Below, piece after piece: positions 25,193-33,567 of a DNA stretch of 46,897 nucleotides. The DNA comes from Chitinophaga tropicalis (GTDB lineage: Bacteria; Bacteroidota; Bacteroidia; Chitinophagales; Chitinophagaceae). The position numbers and the translations under genes are program-made. Location of the stretch: contig NZ_WRXN01000025.1 of NCBI RefSeq assembly GCF_009758205.1, positions 1 through 46,897 on the forward strand, given 5' to 3'. Numbering within the stretch: position 1 is the stretch's first letter; the number at the start of each line of letters is the position of its first letter. Under the pieces are notes generated by a model. It did not search any database and was not told the DNA's origin. It was given only the letters and a program-made list of their open reading frames with translations.

Positions 25193-25630
25193 ATGGAAAA
25201 GAGACAATTTAAAACCAGCATTAATGCCTCCAGGCAGCACGTTTGGGAACTGCTGTGGGGCAAGGATTCTTATCCTGAATGGACTTCCGTTTTTGCAGAA
25301 GGGTCTCATGCCGAGACAGACTGGCAAAAGGGTAGTAAGGTATTGTTCCTGGACGGACAGGGAAGGGGAATGGTTTCCCGTGTGGAAGAGAATATTCCCA
25401 ATGAATTCATGTCTTTCGAGCATCTGGGAGAAGTAACAGATGGAAAGGAGGATACAGTAAGCGAGAAGGTGAAACAATGGGCCGGGGCACATGAGAATTA
25501 TACTTTAAGGACTGTGGATGGCGGAACGGAGCTGGTCGTAGATATGGATGTGGCAGAAGAGTTTGAGGAAATGTTTTCAGAAGTGTTCCCGAAAGCTCTT
25601 AATAAGCTAAAGACAATGGCGGAAAAATAG
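25193..25630 (+). CDS. SRPBCC (START-like) domain protein
   Basis: Cytoplasmic protein of 145 residues with the helix-grip SRPBCC pattern: FKTSINASRQHVWELLWGKDSYPEWTSVF at the start (seen as INASRQHVWELLWG), SRVEENIPNEFMSFEHLGEV in the middle, YTLRTVDGGTELVVDMDV, and a long C-terminal helix FPKALNKLKTMAEK. The family binds hydrophobic ligands in a central cavity; some members are AHSA1-like. The role here is unknown. It is flanked by a terminator upstream and its own promoter, so it is probably monocistronic. Confidence 0.85.
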   Translation: MEKRQFKTSINASRQHVWELLWGKDSYPEWTSVFAEGSHAETDWQKGSKVLFLDGQGRGMVSRVEENIPNEFMSFEHLGEVTDGKEDTVSEKVKQWAGAHENYTLRTVDGGTELVVDMDVAEEFEEMFSEVFPKALNKLKTMAEK

Positions 25631-25751
25631 GTGTGATCTGTTGGATGTTTCAGGGTTTTTGATGTATATATCCGCGGTTTTGAACCAGGATTGAGATGAG
25701 TTGTTGTATCATTTCAGACTTTTACTTCATCAATCATCTAAAATCTGATTT

Positions 25752-26264
25752 ATGGCTAGCTCTCTATCAACCCTCGGTATCATCCACACCGCCATTTCTG
25801 TAGTAGCCCTTGTCTTTGCCGCTGTTTCCCTTGTCCGTGATGCGCGGATCGTTCCTCATAGCAAAACGGGCATTTATTACACGATAACCAATGTTTTGGC
25901 CTGCCTCACTTCCTTCGGGCTTTCCAAAGAGGGAGGGTTTAATCCCGGTCATGCCATTGCTATTATGATCCTGGTACTGCTGGCTGTTTCCTATGCCATG
26001 GGGCGTGCCTGGACTGACAGACCTGTAGCGTTATATATACAGACGTTCCTGATGACTACCACCGTTTTCCTGTCACTGGTGCCTGCTATCAATGAAACGC
26101 TTACACATCTGCCTCCATCGCATCCTATAGCGGAAAGTAAAGCTTCACCTGCAGTACAGACGGGACTTAAATTGTTAGTAGTGGTATATCTGGCGGGGCT
26201 GTTATTACAGTTCTTCAGGATAAGGGGCTGGGTAAGGAAGCATGCTCAAAAGATCTCTTTCTGA
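25752..26264 (+). CDS. Integral membrane protein, four helices, unknown function
   Basis: Protein of 170 residues with hydrophobic segments at about 8-28, 42-56, 68-86 and 139-158, plus a possible amphipathic helix at 95-112. A histidine/proline-containing loop THLPPSHPIAES lies between the third and fourth helices. It resembles small Bacteroidota membrane proteins of unknown role; I cannot name the family with confidence. It is monocistronic and ends at a bidirectional terminator. Confidence 0.8.
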   Translation: MASSLSTLGIIHTAISVVALVFAAVSLVRDARIVPHSKTGIYYTITNVLACLTSFGLSKEGGFNPGHAIAIMILVLLAVSYAMGRAWTDRPVALYIQTFLMTTTVFLSLVPAINETLTHLPPSHPIAESKASPAVQTGLKLLVVVYLAGLLLQFFRIRGWVRKHAQKISF

Positions 26265-26267
26265 ATT

Positions 26268-26307
26268 AAAAAATGCTTTTGCCTTTTAAAGGCAAAAGCA
26301 TTTTTTT
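26268..26307. terminator. Bidirectional intrinsic terminator
   Basis: An 18-bp perfect stem (26268-26285 with 26289-26306), core ATGCTTTTGCC, flanked by A and T tracts, between convergent genes. Its core matches that of the terminator at 9718. Confidence 0.9.
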
Positions 26308-26311
26308 AAGA

Positions 26312-26530
26312 TTATTGTGCAGATAATATTTCTTTCACAAGAACCAGACGGTCATAGAAAGGTTCAAAGATCCCGACCCCTTTTCTCAGTTTGATGATTG
26401 TCAGGTGACTGTCCACGAATGCAGGTACGTTTGTAATAACCATTCCTTTCATTATTTCTATTTTCTCCGGTAACTGGGCTGTACGATAAAATTCTTCCAT
26501 CTCCTGGATATCTTTGTCGGCATATTTCAT
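26312..26530 (-). CDS. Small conserved Bacteroidota protein (DUF6965-like)
   Basis: Protein of 72 residues, acidic and helical, with IEIMKGMVITNVPAFVDSHL and FEPFYDRLVLVKEIL. The pattern (a short helix, a V-x-N/D-V-P-x-FV-x-SHL core, and a RL-x-x-x-KEIL end) recalls the DUF6965 family; that name is from memory and uncertain. The -7 element ends only a few bases before the ATG, so the mRNA may be leaderless. It is divergent from GH51. Confidence 0.7.
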   Translation of the reverse strand: MKYADKDIQEMEEFYRTAQLPEKIEIMKGMVITNVPAFVDSHLTIIKLRKGVGIFEPFYDRLVLVKEILSAQ

Positions 26531-26534
26531 GGCG

Positions 26535-26542
26535 CAAAAGTA
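26535..26542 (-). promoter_or_regulatory. -7 element abutting a start codon
   Basis: On the minus strand it reads TACTTTTG, exact to TAnnTTTG, and only four bases (CGCC) separate it from the ATG at 26530. Transcription would begin at or next to the ATG. Confidence 0.6.
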
Positions 26543-26574
26543 TATTTTTTTTGATTTTTAATTAATTTAACCCA

Positions 26575-28161
26575 ATGAACAGTGCATCAAAGGGTTTTTC
26601 CAGAAGACATTTCATGAAGATGAGCACCGGCTTGATGGCAGGATCTCTCATAACAGGCAATTTCAGCGGCTTATTCAGCGAAGGGCAGGCTACGGTTACA
26701 GTAAATGCTGCCAGGGTCACCGCAGATATTTCCCCCCTTATTTACGGGCAGTTCATTGAACACCTGGGCAGGGCTATTTATGGCGGTATCTACGATGAAA
26801 ATTCTCCATTGAGTGATAAGAATGGCTTCAGAAAAGATGTGCTGGAAAAAGTACAGGCATTGCATACACCTTTGATGCGCTACCCGGGAGGTACTGTCAC
26901 CAAGATCTATCATTGGAAAGATGGTATTGGGCCGAAAGCAGAAAGGCCTGTACGCCGTAACCTGATATGGGGGGGAGAGGATAACAACCATGTGGGTACG
27001 GACGAGTTTATGACCTGGAGCAATCAGCTGAATGCAGCGCCTTTCTTAACGGTGAACATGTCTACCGGAACGGCGGAAGAAGCATCTGACTGGGTGGAAT
27101 ACTGCAATGCCTCAGGAGATACTTATTATGCGGCGTTAAGGCGTAAAAACGGGCATGCAGCGCCATATAATGTGAAGTACTGGGGACTGGGCAATGAAGA
27201 AGCCGCTAAAGAAGATGCAGGCGTATTACAGGACCCGGCAGATTATGTAAAGAAAGCCTGGTATTATGCAAAGCTCATGAAACTGCAGGACCCGGGTATT
27301 GAGCTGATCATGGTGGGCGATGATGAGCACTGGAATAAAACGATACTGGAAGGATTACACCCTATCTGTAATTATATCTCGTTACATCTCTATGCCGGTT
27401 CTCAACCGGGTAAAACCAACTCCCTGTTCAGCTCTGTTGCAAAAATGGAAGAGAAGGTGATCAGTACGGCAGCGCAGATCAAAGCGCTGACACCTGCTAC
27501 ACTGGACACTTTCAGTAAATGGTACCGCTTTCCCGGCAGAAAGGGGCCTGTAAAGATAGCGCTGGACGAGTGGGGGATATGGGAATCCGGCGGGAAAGGG
27601 GCTTACGGACTGGAGCAGACCTACAACTGGAATCATGCCCTGGGCGTAGCCAGTTTCCTGAACATGTTCCAGCGTCATGCAGATGTGATAGGGATGGCCA
27701 CATGGGCACAGACAGTCAATGTACTGGCTCCCCTGATGACGGACGAAAAAACGGTTGTCTGCCAGACAATTTATTACCCCATGGCATTGTACCGGCAGCT
27801 TTGCGGGAGCAGGAGCGTATTGTCTACCGTAAATTGCGGCGTTTTGCCGGATACGGAGCAGCTGCCGCAACTGGATGTAGCTTCTTCTATTGATGATGCA
27901 GGCAAGGTGCTGACCATTGCCCTTGTAAACCGTAGTGCAACAGAGAATATAGATGTACAGCTGAAAGTAGAGGGCGCTAAAACACGTGGCCAGTGGACGG
28001 TACATGAGCTTAACGCTCCGTCAATGGATGCTGTCAATACCTTACAGGAACCGGGAAAAAATGTGGTGGAGCATCGTACCAGGACGTTGCCGGCAGATAC
28101 GAGGCGTTATGCCATGCCGGCGCATAGCATCGCCATATTACAGGTCGGCCTCCTCAATTGA
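26575..28161 (+). CDS. Exported alpha-L-arabinofuranosidase, GH51 family
   Basis: Protein of 528 residues. The N-terminus FSRRHFMKMSTGLMAGSL looks like a Tat signal (SRRHFMK). The GH51 barrel follows: ISPLIYGQFIEHLGRAIYGG, RYPGGTVTKIYHWKDGIGP, acid/base Glu208 in GLGNEE and nucleophile Glu332 in ALDEWGIW. The C-terminal beta-sandwich begins near residue 430. Family enzymes release terminal alpha-L-arabinofuranose from arabinan and arabinoxylan. The 3' end overlaps the convergent ywbE gene by 24 bp. Confidence 0.93.
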   Translation: MNSASKGFSRRHFMKMSTGLMAGSLITGNFSGLFSEGQATVTVNAARVTADISPLIYGQFIEHLGRAIYGGIYDENSPLSDKNGFRKDVLEKVQALHTPLMRYPGGTVTKIYHWKDGIGPKAERPVRRNLIWGGEDNNHVGTDEFMTWSNQLNAAPFLTVNMSTGTAEEASDWVEYCNASGDTYYAALRRKNGHAAPYNVKYWGLGNEEAAKEDAGVLQDPADYVKKAWYYAKLMKLQDPGIELIMVGDDEHWNKTILEGLHPICNYISLHLYAGSQPGKTNSLFSSVAKMEEKVISTAAQIKALTPATLDTFSKWYRFPGRKGPVKIALDEWGIWESGGKGAYGLEQTYNWNHALGVASFLNMFQRHADVIGMATWAQTVNVLAPLMTDEKTVVCQTIYYPMALYRQLCGSRSVLSTVNCGVLPDTEQLPQLDVASSIDDAGKVLTIALVNRSATENIDVQLKVEGAKTRGQWTVHELNAPSMDAVNTLQEPGKNVVEHRTRTLPADTRRYAMPAHSIAILQVGLLN

Positions 28162-28344
28162 GGCCACTCTTCCTATCTGGCCATCTTCCAGCCTTACTTT
28201 GATACCACGGGAGTGGTAAGGGGAGGAGGTGAGAATATCTTTTACTATACCATATGTCAGCTTCCCGCTGCGCTGGTCCTTTTTTAGTATGATAGCTACT
28301 TCCAGCCCGGGGTAAATATTTTTTCTGTATTGTCCGTCGTCCAT
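28138..28344 (-). CDS. YwbE family protein
   Basis: Protein of 68 residues with the YwbE pattern: IYPGLEVAIILKKDQRSGKL, then VKDILTSSPYHSRGIKVRLE and DGQIGRVASI. The fold is predicted as a small beta barrel; no function is established. ATG 28344 is chosen over an upstream in-frame ATG at 28365 because the -7 element at 28373-28380 would leave only about 3 nt before it. Its last 24 bp overlap the GH51 gene end to end. Confidence 0.85.
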   Translation of the reverse strand: MDDGQYRKNIYPGLEVAIILKKDQRSGKLTYGIVKDILTSSPYHSRGIKVRLEDGQIGRVASIEEADL

Positions 28345-28372
28345 GATCTCTTTATTATAATACAAAGGTAAG

Positions 28373-28380
28373 TTTTCTTA
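28373..28380 (-). promoter_or_regulatory. -7 promoter element for ywbE
   Basis: On the minus strand it reads TACCTTTG, exact to TAnnTTTG, with CTTG about 17 bp further upstream as a possible -33 element. Confidence 0.65.
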
Positions 28381-28444
28381 TTTTTATCAAGCCACAGGTT
28401 ACCCGTAACCCCCGTTGTTATCATTTTATCACAAAACCCACAGT

Positions 28445-29290
28445 ATGAAAACTTTTATTAGACTGCTTTTGTTTTCTTCCTTCCCGGTATTATTCTCCTG
28501 TCAGAAAGAAGCTCCCGTAAAAGAGAGTACGTCGCTTTCACTGGCCGATCGACAAATAGCTGCTACCACAGCTTCTACCTGGGAAACGGTTATAGATGGT
28601 TCCACTTTTGCAAATTATACGGCTTTTGAAGCTGCCTGGAATTACCTCTATCCCTGGGGCTCTGACCATAACGGTACTGCCAGGATGTACGGTAGCTCAA
28701 CAGATCATAACCATATCTACCTGGGCAATAATGTCCTCACCATTAAGGCAACGAAGATCTCCTGGAATGAAGGTAACAGTGGCGCAGATCCTTATCTGCC
28801 TATTCATTATCATTCCGGTGCTATCAATGCCAAAACGCATGTCCTGGTGAACGATCAGTTCCCGAACTGGGAAGTGAAATGCGATTTCCAGGTACCAACA
28901 GTAACAGGCTCCTGGCCTGCTTTCTGGCTGACCGGCGTAAATAGCTGGCCTCCGGAAAGTGATATTATGGAGTTTAAAGGTAATGCCACCAACTGGCAGA
29001 ATACCTTCAGGACTTCTTCCGATGTTTCAAGTACACTTACTACAGTATCTTCTCCCGGCAGCTGGCATACTTACCGCGCCTGGATCACGAAGGTGAGCGC
29101 TACTAACGTGGATATCCACTATTATATTGATGGGGTATGGAAAGCAGTGCACAATGCCAATTTTGTGGGCAAACCTCTGTATATTATCATCAACATGCAG
29201 ATGGAAGGCTCCAGCGGTAGTCCCGGCCCTACGGCAGATACGTACCTCAATGCCCGTAATATTTATGTAGGCCGTACAAGGGAATATTAA
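28445..29290 (+). CDS. Lipoprotein glycoside hydrolase, GH16 family
   Basis: Protein of 281 residues. The signal peptide ends in a lipobox (VLFSC), so it is a lipoprotein, probably on the outer membrane. The GH16 jelly roll has the active-site motif ESDIMEF, with Glu171 nucleophile, Asp173 and Glu176 acid/base, preceded by SWPAFWLTG and followed by WHTYRAWI. This is the form without the extra Met bulge typical of some laminarinases, so the substrate (beta-glucan, galactan or other) is open. ATG 28445 starts the signal peptide. Confidence 0.88.
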   Translation: MKTFIRLLLFSSFPVLFSCQKEAPVKESTSLSLADRQIAATTASTWETVIDGSTFANYTAFEAAWNYLYPWGSDHNGTARMYGSSTDHNHIYLGNNVLTIKATKISWNEGNSGADPYLPIHYHSGAINAKTHVLVNDQFPNWEVKCDFQVPTVTGSWPAFWLTGVNSWPPESDIMEFKGNATNWQNTFRTSSDVSSTLTTVSSPGSWHTYRAWITKVSATNVDIHYYIDGVWKAVHNANFVGKPLYIIINMQMEGSSGSPGPTADTYLNARNIYVGRTREY

Positions 29291-29328
29291 GTGAACGGGT
29301 ACCTGTGGCATTTAACCCCGTGAGTCTA

Positions 29329-31716
29329 TCATTCTATGTTCAGCGACCTGGCAGGAGCTTTTAAGGCAGCCCTGACAGACTGAAAGCTGACAGAAACCAG
29401 TGCTATCAGTATTAAACCGCCGGCGGCAAGGAGCAGCATCCACCATTGAATACTGATATGGTATGGAAATCCATCCAGCCATCTGTTCATACCTATCCAT
29501 GCAAGCGGAGTTGCAATCAGGATAGCTATTGCTATCAGTTTCAGAAAGTCTTTGGTTAACAGGAAAATTATGCTTTCTACGGTAGCTCCCAATACTTTTC
29601 TTACGCCGATCTCTTTTGTTTTTGCTTCGGCCATAAAGGTAACGAGGCCATATAGTCCCAGGCAGCCTATGAGGATAGCTACTAACGAGAACGCCTGTAT
29701 CAATGCAAGTAATATCTTTTCAGTAAGATAGAACTGCCCGGTAATATCATCCACAAATGCAGAATGAAATATGTTGTCAGGATATAATTCATTCCAGGTC
29801 TTTTCAATAGCCTGCACGGTAGCCTGCATATTGGCCGGATTGAGTTTGATGGCAGCCATCTGGTTTTCCTGGAAGTAATTCATGATAATAAGAGGCTGTA
29901 TGGCGTTGTGAAGGTCTTCAGAGTGGAAATCGGCCACTACACCAACAATCGTTTTATCCATTCCCCAGATACTTACCTGTTTACCGAGTATCTCTTCAGG
30001 ATTGCGTACGCCAAGCTGTTTTACCATCATGGCGCTTACAATAGCTTCTGTATGGAGAGAATCATTGCTGAGAAAATTCCTGCCTGCTATCATGTGCAGG
30101 CCGAACAGGGGAATGTAGTTCATATCCCCGATCTTCAGGTTGGTAGTAAAAGGTTCAGGAGTTGTATGATGATCGTATGAGAAAGACACAGGATGTTTTC
30201 TGGGAGATGCGGGAATTTCCAGGCCTATAGTGACCTGTTCCACCCCGGGTGTCTGCATCAGTTTTTCACGAAGCAGTTGTTGTTTTGATATGCCGGAAGG
30301 GGGCATATTAACAGTGAAGATGGCTGTTTTATTAAAGCCCAGGTCAGTTTGCCGGATATAACGTACCTGTGCTGTCATGACAATAACAGCTATGATGAAA
30401 AGCTGGGCTATAAAGAACTGAGTGACTACCAGCACTTTCCTGAGGGGAACGCCACCTATCTGCTGTGTGGTGATTCGTCCGCGGAGAGCGGTATCAGGCC
30501 TGAACCGGGCCAGTACCAGTGCAGGGTATAACCCTGCCAGCAGGACCACGCCTGTTATCAGGCAACCAAACCACCAGAGGGAGGCAGGGCGCAGGAGATT
30601 GAGGACGGAGAGATCTGCTCTTAAAACGGACAGGGCGTTGTTCAGCAAGGGAAGGTTGAGCTGTACCAGCAGAAGCGAAAAGAAAAGGGCTATGAAAGTA
30701 AGCACTCCTGTTTCTATGAGAAATTGCCCTATCAGTTGCCGGCGGTTACTGCCTACTGCCTTGCGGACGCCCACCTCTTTGGAACGCTTAAGCGCCTGTG
30801 CTGTAGCCATGTTCACAAAATTGATACAGGCGGCTGTTACCAGCAGTATGCCTATAATAGCCAGTGTGTAGAGCAGCGGACGGGGTACTGTGCCGCCATA
30901 TCTCATATTATAGCCCAGTTCTGTAAGCGGGAGTGGATGAAAATCAAAGGTCTTTGCCTGCTCTGCAGAAAGGTATTCCTGTTTCGTGGTGTTGATGGCC
31001 TCCTGTAATGCGGGGCTGCCGGTGTTTTTGCGCATCACTACAAAGCACATGGAAGAAGGATTGTCCCACTGTTCAAGGATGCCGGGAGTATTACTAAGGC
31101 TGGCAATGGTGTTATAGGAGATCATGACCTCATAACTTAGCCTGGTATTGGAAGGCGGTTCGGCAATAACCCCTGTAACGGTCAGGTTGGCCTGGTTATC
31201 AAAACGGAGTACTTTACCGAGTACATCTTCAGTACCAAAGTATTTTTTGGCGTAACGGTCAGAAAGCACTACGGTATTGGGAGCAGACAATGCGGTGGAA
31301 GCATTGCCTCTCAGCCATTTTACATCAAATACCTGGAAGAACTGGCTTTCTGTAAAGCAGATATTGCGTGATTCTTCAAACCTGGAAGTAGTTTCCGGTA
31401 TACTGATCACCCGGCCAAAGAGGCTTTCCACTCTCACAGCAGTTTCAACGGCGGGATAATCCTTCCTGAGAATGGCTGCCAGCGGGCGGGGAGTAGCATC
31501 TGAAGGAAGAACGGAGTTCCTGTTGATATCTGTTACTATCCAGTAGGTCCTGTCTGCTTTGGCATGATAGCTCTCAAAGCCTGACAGATAGCTGACAAGC
31601 AGGAAGATGAGGATGCCGCAGGACAAGCCTATTGTTAATCCCAGTATGTTTACGGTACTGGAAGTACGGTTCCTGAGCAGGTTGCGTAAAGATATCTTCA
31701 GGTAGCTCTTAAACAT
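29329..31716 (-). CDS. ABC transporter permease, FtsX/MacB type
   Basis: Protein of 795 residues with two FtsX/MacB modules. An N-terminal helix (about 22-44), a periplasmic MacB-PCD domain (about 50-270), then three helices after KEVGVRKAVGSNRRQL; the second module has a helix near 430, another periplasmic domain, and three helices after KEIGVRKVLGATVESI. No ATPase domain is fused and no ATPase gene is adjacent. This is one of the large paralogous set of such permeases in Bacteroidota, often linked to efflux or envelope stress. Substrate unknown. Confidence 0.9.
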   Translation of the reverse strand: MFKSYLKISLRNLLRNRTSSTVNILGLTIGLSCGILIFLLVSYLSGFESYHAKADRTYWIVTDINRNSVLPSDATPRPLAAILRKDYPAVETAVRVESLFGRVISIPETTSRFEESRNICFTESQFFQVFDVKWLRGNASTALSAPNTVVLSDRYAKKYFGTEDVLGKVLRFDNQANLTVTGVIAEPPSNTRLSYEVMISYNTIASLSNTPGILEQWDNPSSMCFVVMRKNTGSPALQEAINTTKQEYLSAEQAKTFDFHPLPLTELGYNMRYGGTVPRPLLYTLAIIGILLVTAACINFVNMATAQALKRSKEVGVRKAVGSNRRQLIGQFLIETGVLTFIALFFSLLLVQLNLPLLNNALSVLRADLSVLNLLRPASLWWFGCLITGVVLLAGLYPALVLARFRPDTALRGRITTQQIGGVPLRKVLVVTQFFIAQLFIIAVIVMTAQVRYIRQTDLGFNKTAIFTVNMPPSGISKQQLLREKLMQTPGVEQVTIGLEIPASPRKHPVSFSYDHHTTPEPFTTNLKIGDMNYIPLFGLHMIAGRNFLSNDSLHTEAIVSAMMVKQLGVRNPEEILGKQVSIWGMDKTIVGVVADFHSEDLHNAIQPLIIMNYFQENQMAAIKLNPANMQATVQAIEKTWNELYPDNIFHSAFVDDITGQFYLTEKILLALIQAFSLVAILIGCLGLYGLVTFMAEAKTKEIGVRKVLGATVESIIFLLTKDFLKLIAIAILIATPLAWIGMNRWLDGFPYHISIQWWMLLLAAGGLILIALVSVSFQSVRAALKAPARSLNIE

Positions 31717-31839
31717 GATGCCTGTTTAAGAGATAACTTACAATAAAATTGCCAGTTTCTGAAACGCCGGATGGTAGCCGCCTGCCGCATGCCGGCCTGT
31801 TCGCAAGTGTACAATGTTTGTCCGTTAGCGGACATTTCT

Positions 31840-32667
31840 TCAGATAGCCTGTTTACGCAATTGCTGTTGCACATCCTGCGCATGGGAAATGATAGCTTTG
31901 TCCCTGATATACTTTTCAATATCCAGCACATTGCTTATCAGCTTTTCCTTGTACACTTTATCGAATTGATAATATTCCAGGTCAAAATCCCATTCGGCCG
32001 CCAGGTGTTTGAACACAGAGGGGCTGCTGGCGGAGAGGGTGGTGTGATCTACTACCAGGTAGGTGGCAGCAGGAAGCTGTTGCAGGTGCTGAAGGATGGA
32101 TTCATTGTAGTTGATCCATACTTTCAGGTAGTGCTCACTGTATTTTTTGAGTAGATGTTCCTTCCGGTAGCGTTGTTTGAAATACTTCCAGACAAAGTAA
32201 GGAAGCCCTTTTTTCTGTTTATATTTATGAGCGCTCTTATTGTACAAACGGCTGATCAATGAGCTGACCACACTTCTGTAATCCCGCAGGATAACGAGAT
32301 ACCGCGCATCCGGCAACATTTCCCGGTAAAAGTCCAGGAACAGGCAGGTACGCGGATCTTTCCAGCCCCATTGAGACTGTGCTTTTGTTTTATCTTTCAG
32401 AAGGTTTCTCAGCTCATGCTTTTGTCCGTCAGACAGAGACGTTACGGACCTGTGTATGAGGCCATCATCCGGCAGTTCATTATCATTGAGGATGTTCCTG
32501 TGCCAGTTGTAAAAATCGAGGTCTTCGAAATGTCCGTCTTCGTTACCGATACCGGCTCCCATGAAGTTGTTCCCTACGTGCAGGCCACAGCGGTACAGCC
32601 ATTGTGTAATGAGAGAAGTGCCGGAACGGTGCATTCCTGTAATAACCAGAACTTTATTATTTATCAT
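31840..32667 (-). CDS. PAPS-dependent sulfotransferase
   Basis: Cytoplasmic protein of 275 residues. The 5'-phosphosulfate loop is VITGMHRSGTSLI at the N-terminus, and the 3'-phosphate motif is YLVILRDYRSVVSSLISRL. The middle is basic (HKYKQKKGL). It transfers sulfate from PAPS to a carbohydrate or other hydroxyl acceptor that cannot be read here. It starts 6 bp after cysC on the same strand, so donor synthesis and use are encoded together. Confidence 0.87.
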   Translation of the reverse strand: MINNKVLVITGMHRSGTSLITQWLYRCGLHVGNNFMGAGIGNEDGHFEDLDFYNWHRNILNDNELPDDGLIHRSVTSLSDGQKHELRNLLKDKTKAQSQWGWKDPRTCLFLDFYREMLPDARYLVILRDYRSVVSSLISRLYNKSAHKYKQKKGLPYFVWKYFKQRYRKEHLLKKYSEHYLKVWINYNESILQHLQQLPAATYLVVDHTTLSASSPSVFKHLAAEWDFDLEYYQFDKVYKEKLISNVLDIEKYIRDKAIISHAQDVQQQLRKQAI

Positions 32668-32673
32668 GCTCTT

Positions 32674-33234
32674 TTAAACAGACGCAACGCGTAATGAAGA
32701 ATTATTTTTTCTTGCAGCAGATGTGATAATGAAACCGAAGAGTTCATTGACACAGGTGCTGATACTTTTTTTATCTGTGCGCAAGTGCAGGTCCGGGTTA
32801 CGGGGAGCCTCGAAGGGATCGTTAATACCTGTGAGATTGGTGAGCCTGTCTGGATGTCCCTCCGGCAGCAAAGCTCTTTTGTATAATCCCTTGGTATCCC
32901 TGGCAATGAGCTCGTTTACCGGGCAGTCTATATATACTGTCCTGACGTGCTCATAGGCCGCTGTCAGTTCATTACGGACTGCATCATAGGGATTGATAGC
33001 GCTGATAATACAGATAACCCCGTGACAGGAAAGCCTGCTGGCCACAAAGCCCAGCCGCCTGATATTCTCACAGCGGTCTTCTTTGGAGAAACCCAGGTCT
33101 TTGCAAAGGAATTCACGGTAGTTATCACCGTCAATGATCTCGATGGGAGTGCCGAAAGCTGCTGCTTTCTGTTTAACATTTGTAGCAATTGTAGTTTTTC
33201 CCGCCCCCGATAGTCCGCATAGTTGAATGATCAT
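32674..33234 (-). CDS. cysC: Adenylyl-sulfate (APS) kinase
   Basis: Protein of 186 residues with the P-loop QLCGLSGAGKTTIA, the IDGDNYREF motif, and the APS site DLGFSKEDRCENIRRL and VICIISAINPY; KGLYKRA and DPFEAPRNPDL follow the usual APS kinase order. It makes PAPS from APS and ATP. It has no sulfurylase partner here (no CysD or CysN) and is coupled to a sulfotransferase, so it probably serves sulfation rather than sulfate assimilation. The upstream gap has a near -7 element (TAAATTTA, minus strand, 33240-33247). Confidence 0.92.
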   Translation of the reverse strand: MIIQLCGLSGAGKTTIATNVKQKAAAFGTPIEIIDGDNYREFLCKDLGFSKEDRCENIRRLGFVASRLSCHGVICIISAINPYDAVRNELTAAYEHVRTVYIDCPVNELIARDTKGLYKRALLPEGHPDRLTNLTGINDPFEAPRNPDLHLRTDKKSISTCVNELFGFIITSAARKNNSSLRVASV

Positions 33235-33567
33235 CGCATATAAATTTACAGGTTGACAACAGCTGCAGTTAAGGATTACAGGTTTAAATGGAGGCAGATT
33301 ACAGGTATAATGGGAGAGATGTGGAACAGGTAGTTCGCGTTCCTGTTCCTGGTTTTCATTGATTATCTAAAATAGGTGATACGACGTTAAAAAAGGCAGG
33401 ATTATAGATGAGGGCAGAAATTTTATCGACCAGTGGAAGCGTTTTTTAACCGGCTGCCGGATGAATTTCAATGAAACATCCAGACTTTAAGCCGCACATC
33501 AAAAAGGGAATTAAACTTTTCTTTTTAATATTACATTTGTCCACTCGTTTAGTAGACTTTATAATTC
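33235..33567. promoter_or_regulatory. Intergenic region between divergent cysC and PL26 genes
   Basis: No gene is visible in these 333 bp. TACATTTG at 33532-33539 matches TAnnTTTG on the plus strand and would give a leader of about 20 nt for the PL26 gene. A TTTAG/CTAAA-like stretch near 33548 and AT-rich DNA at 33505-33535 complete the promoter area. Nothing else is recognised. Confidence 0.5.

Noticed and set aside
20013..29290. A single polysaccharide utilisation locus
   Set aside because: The GH29, GH51 and GH16 genes are separated by unrelated genes, terminators and strand changes, and no SusC/SusD pair is present.
31698..31931. Small protein gene between the ABC permease and the sulfotransferase
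   Set aside because: It overlaps the sulfotransferase end and the permease start in another frame and has no family-like sequence.
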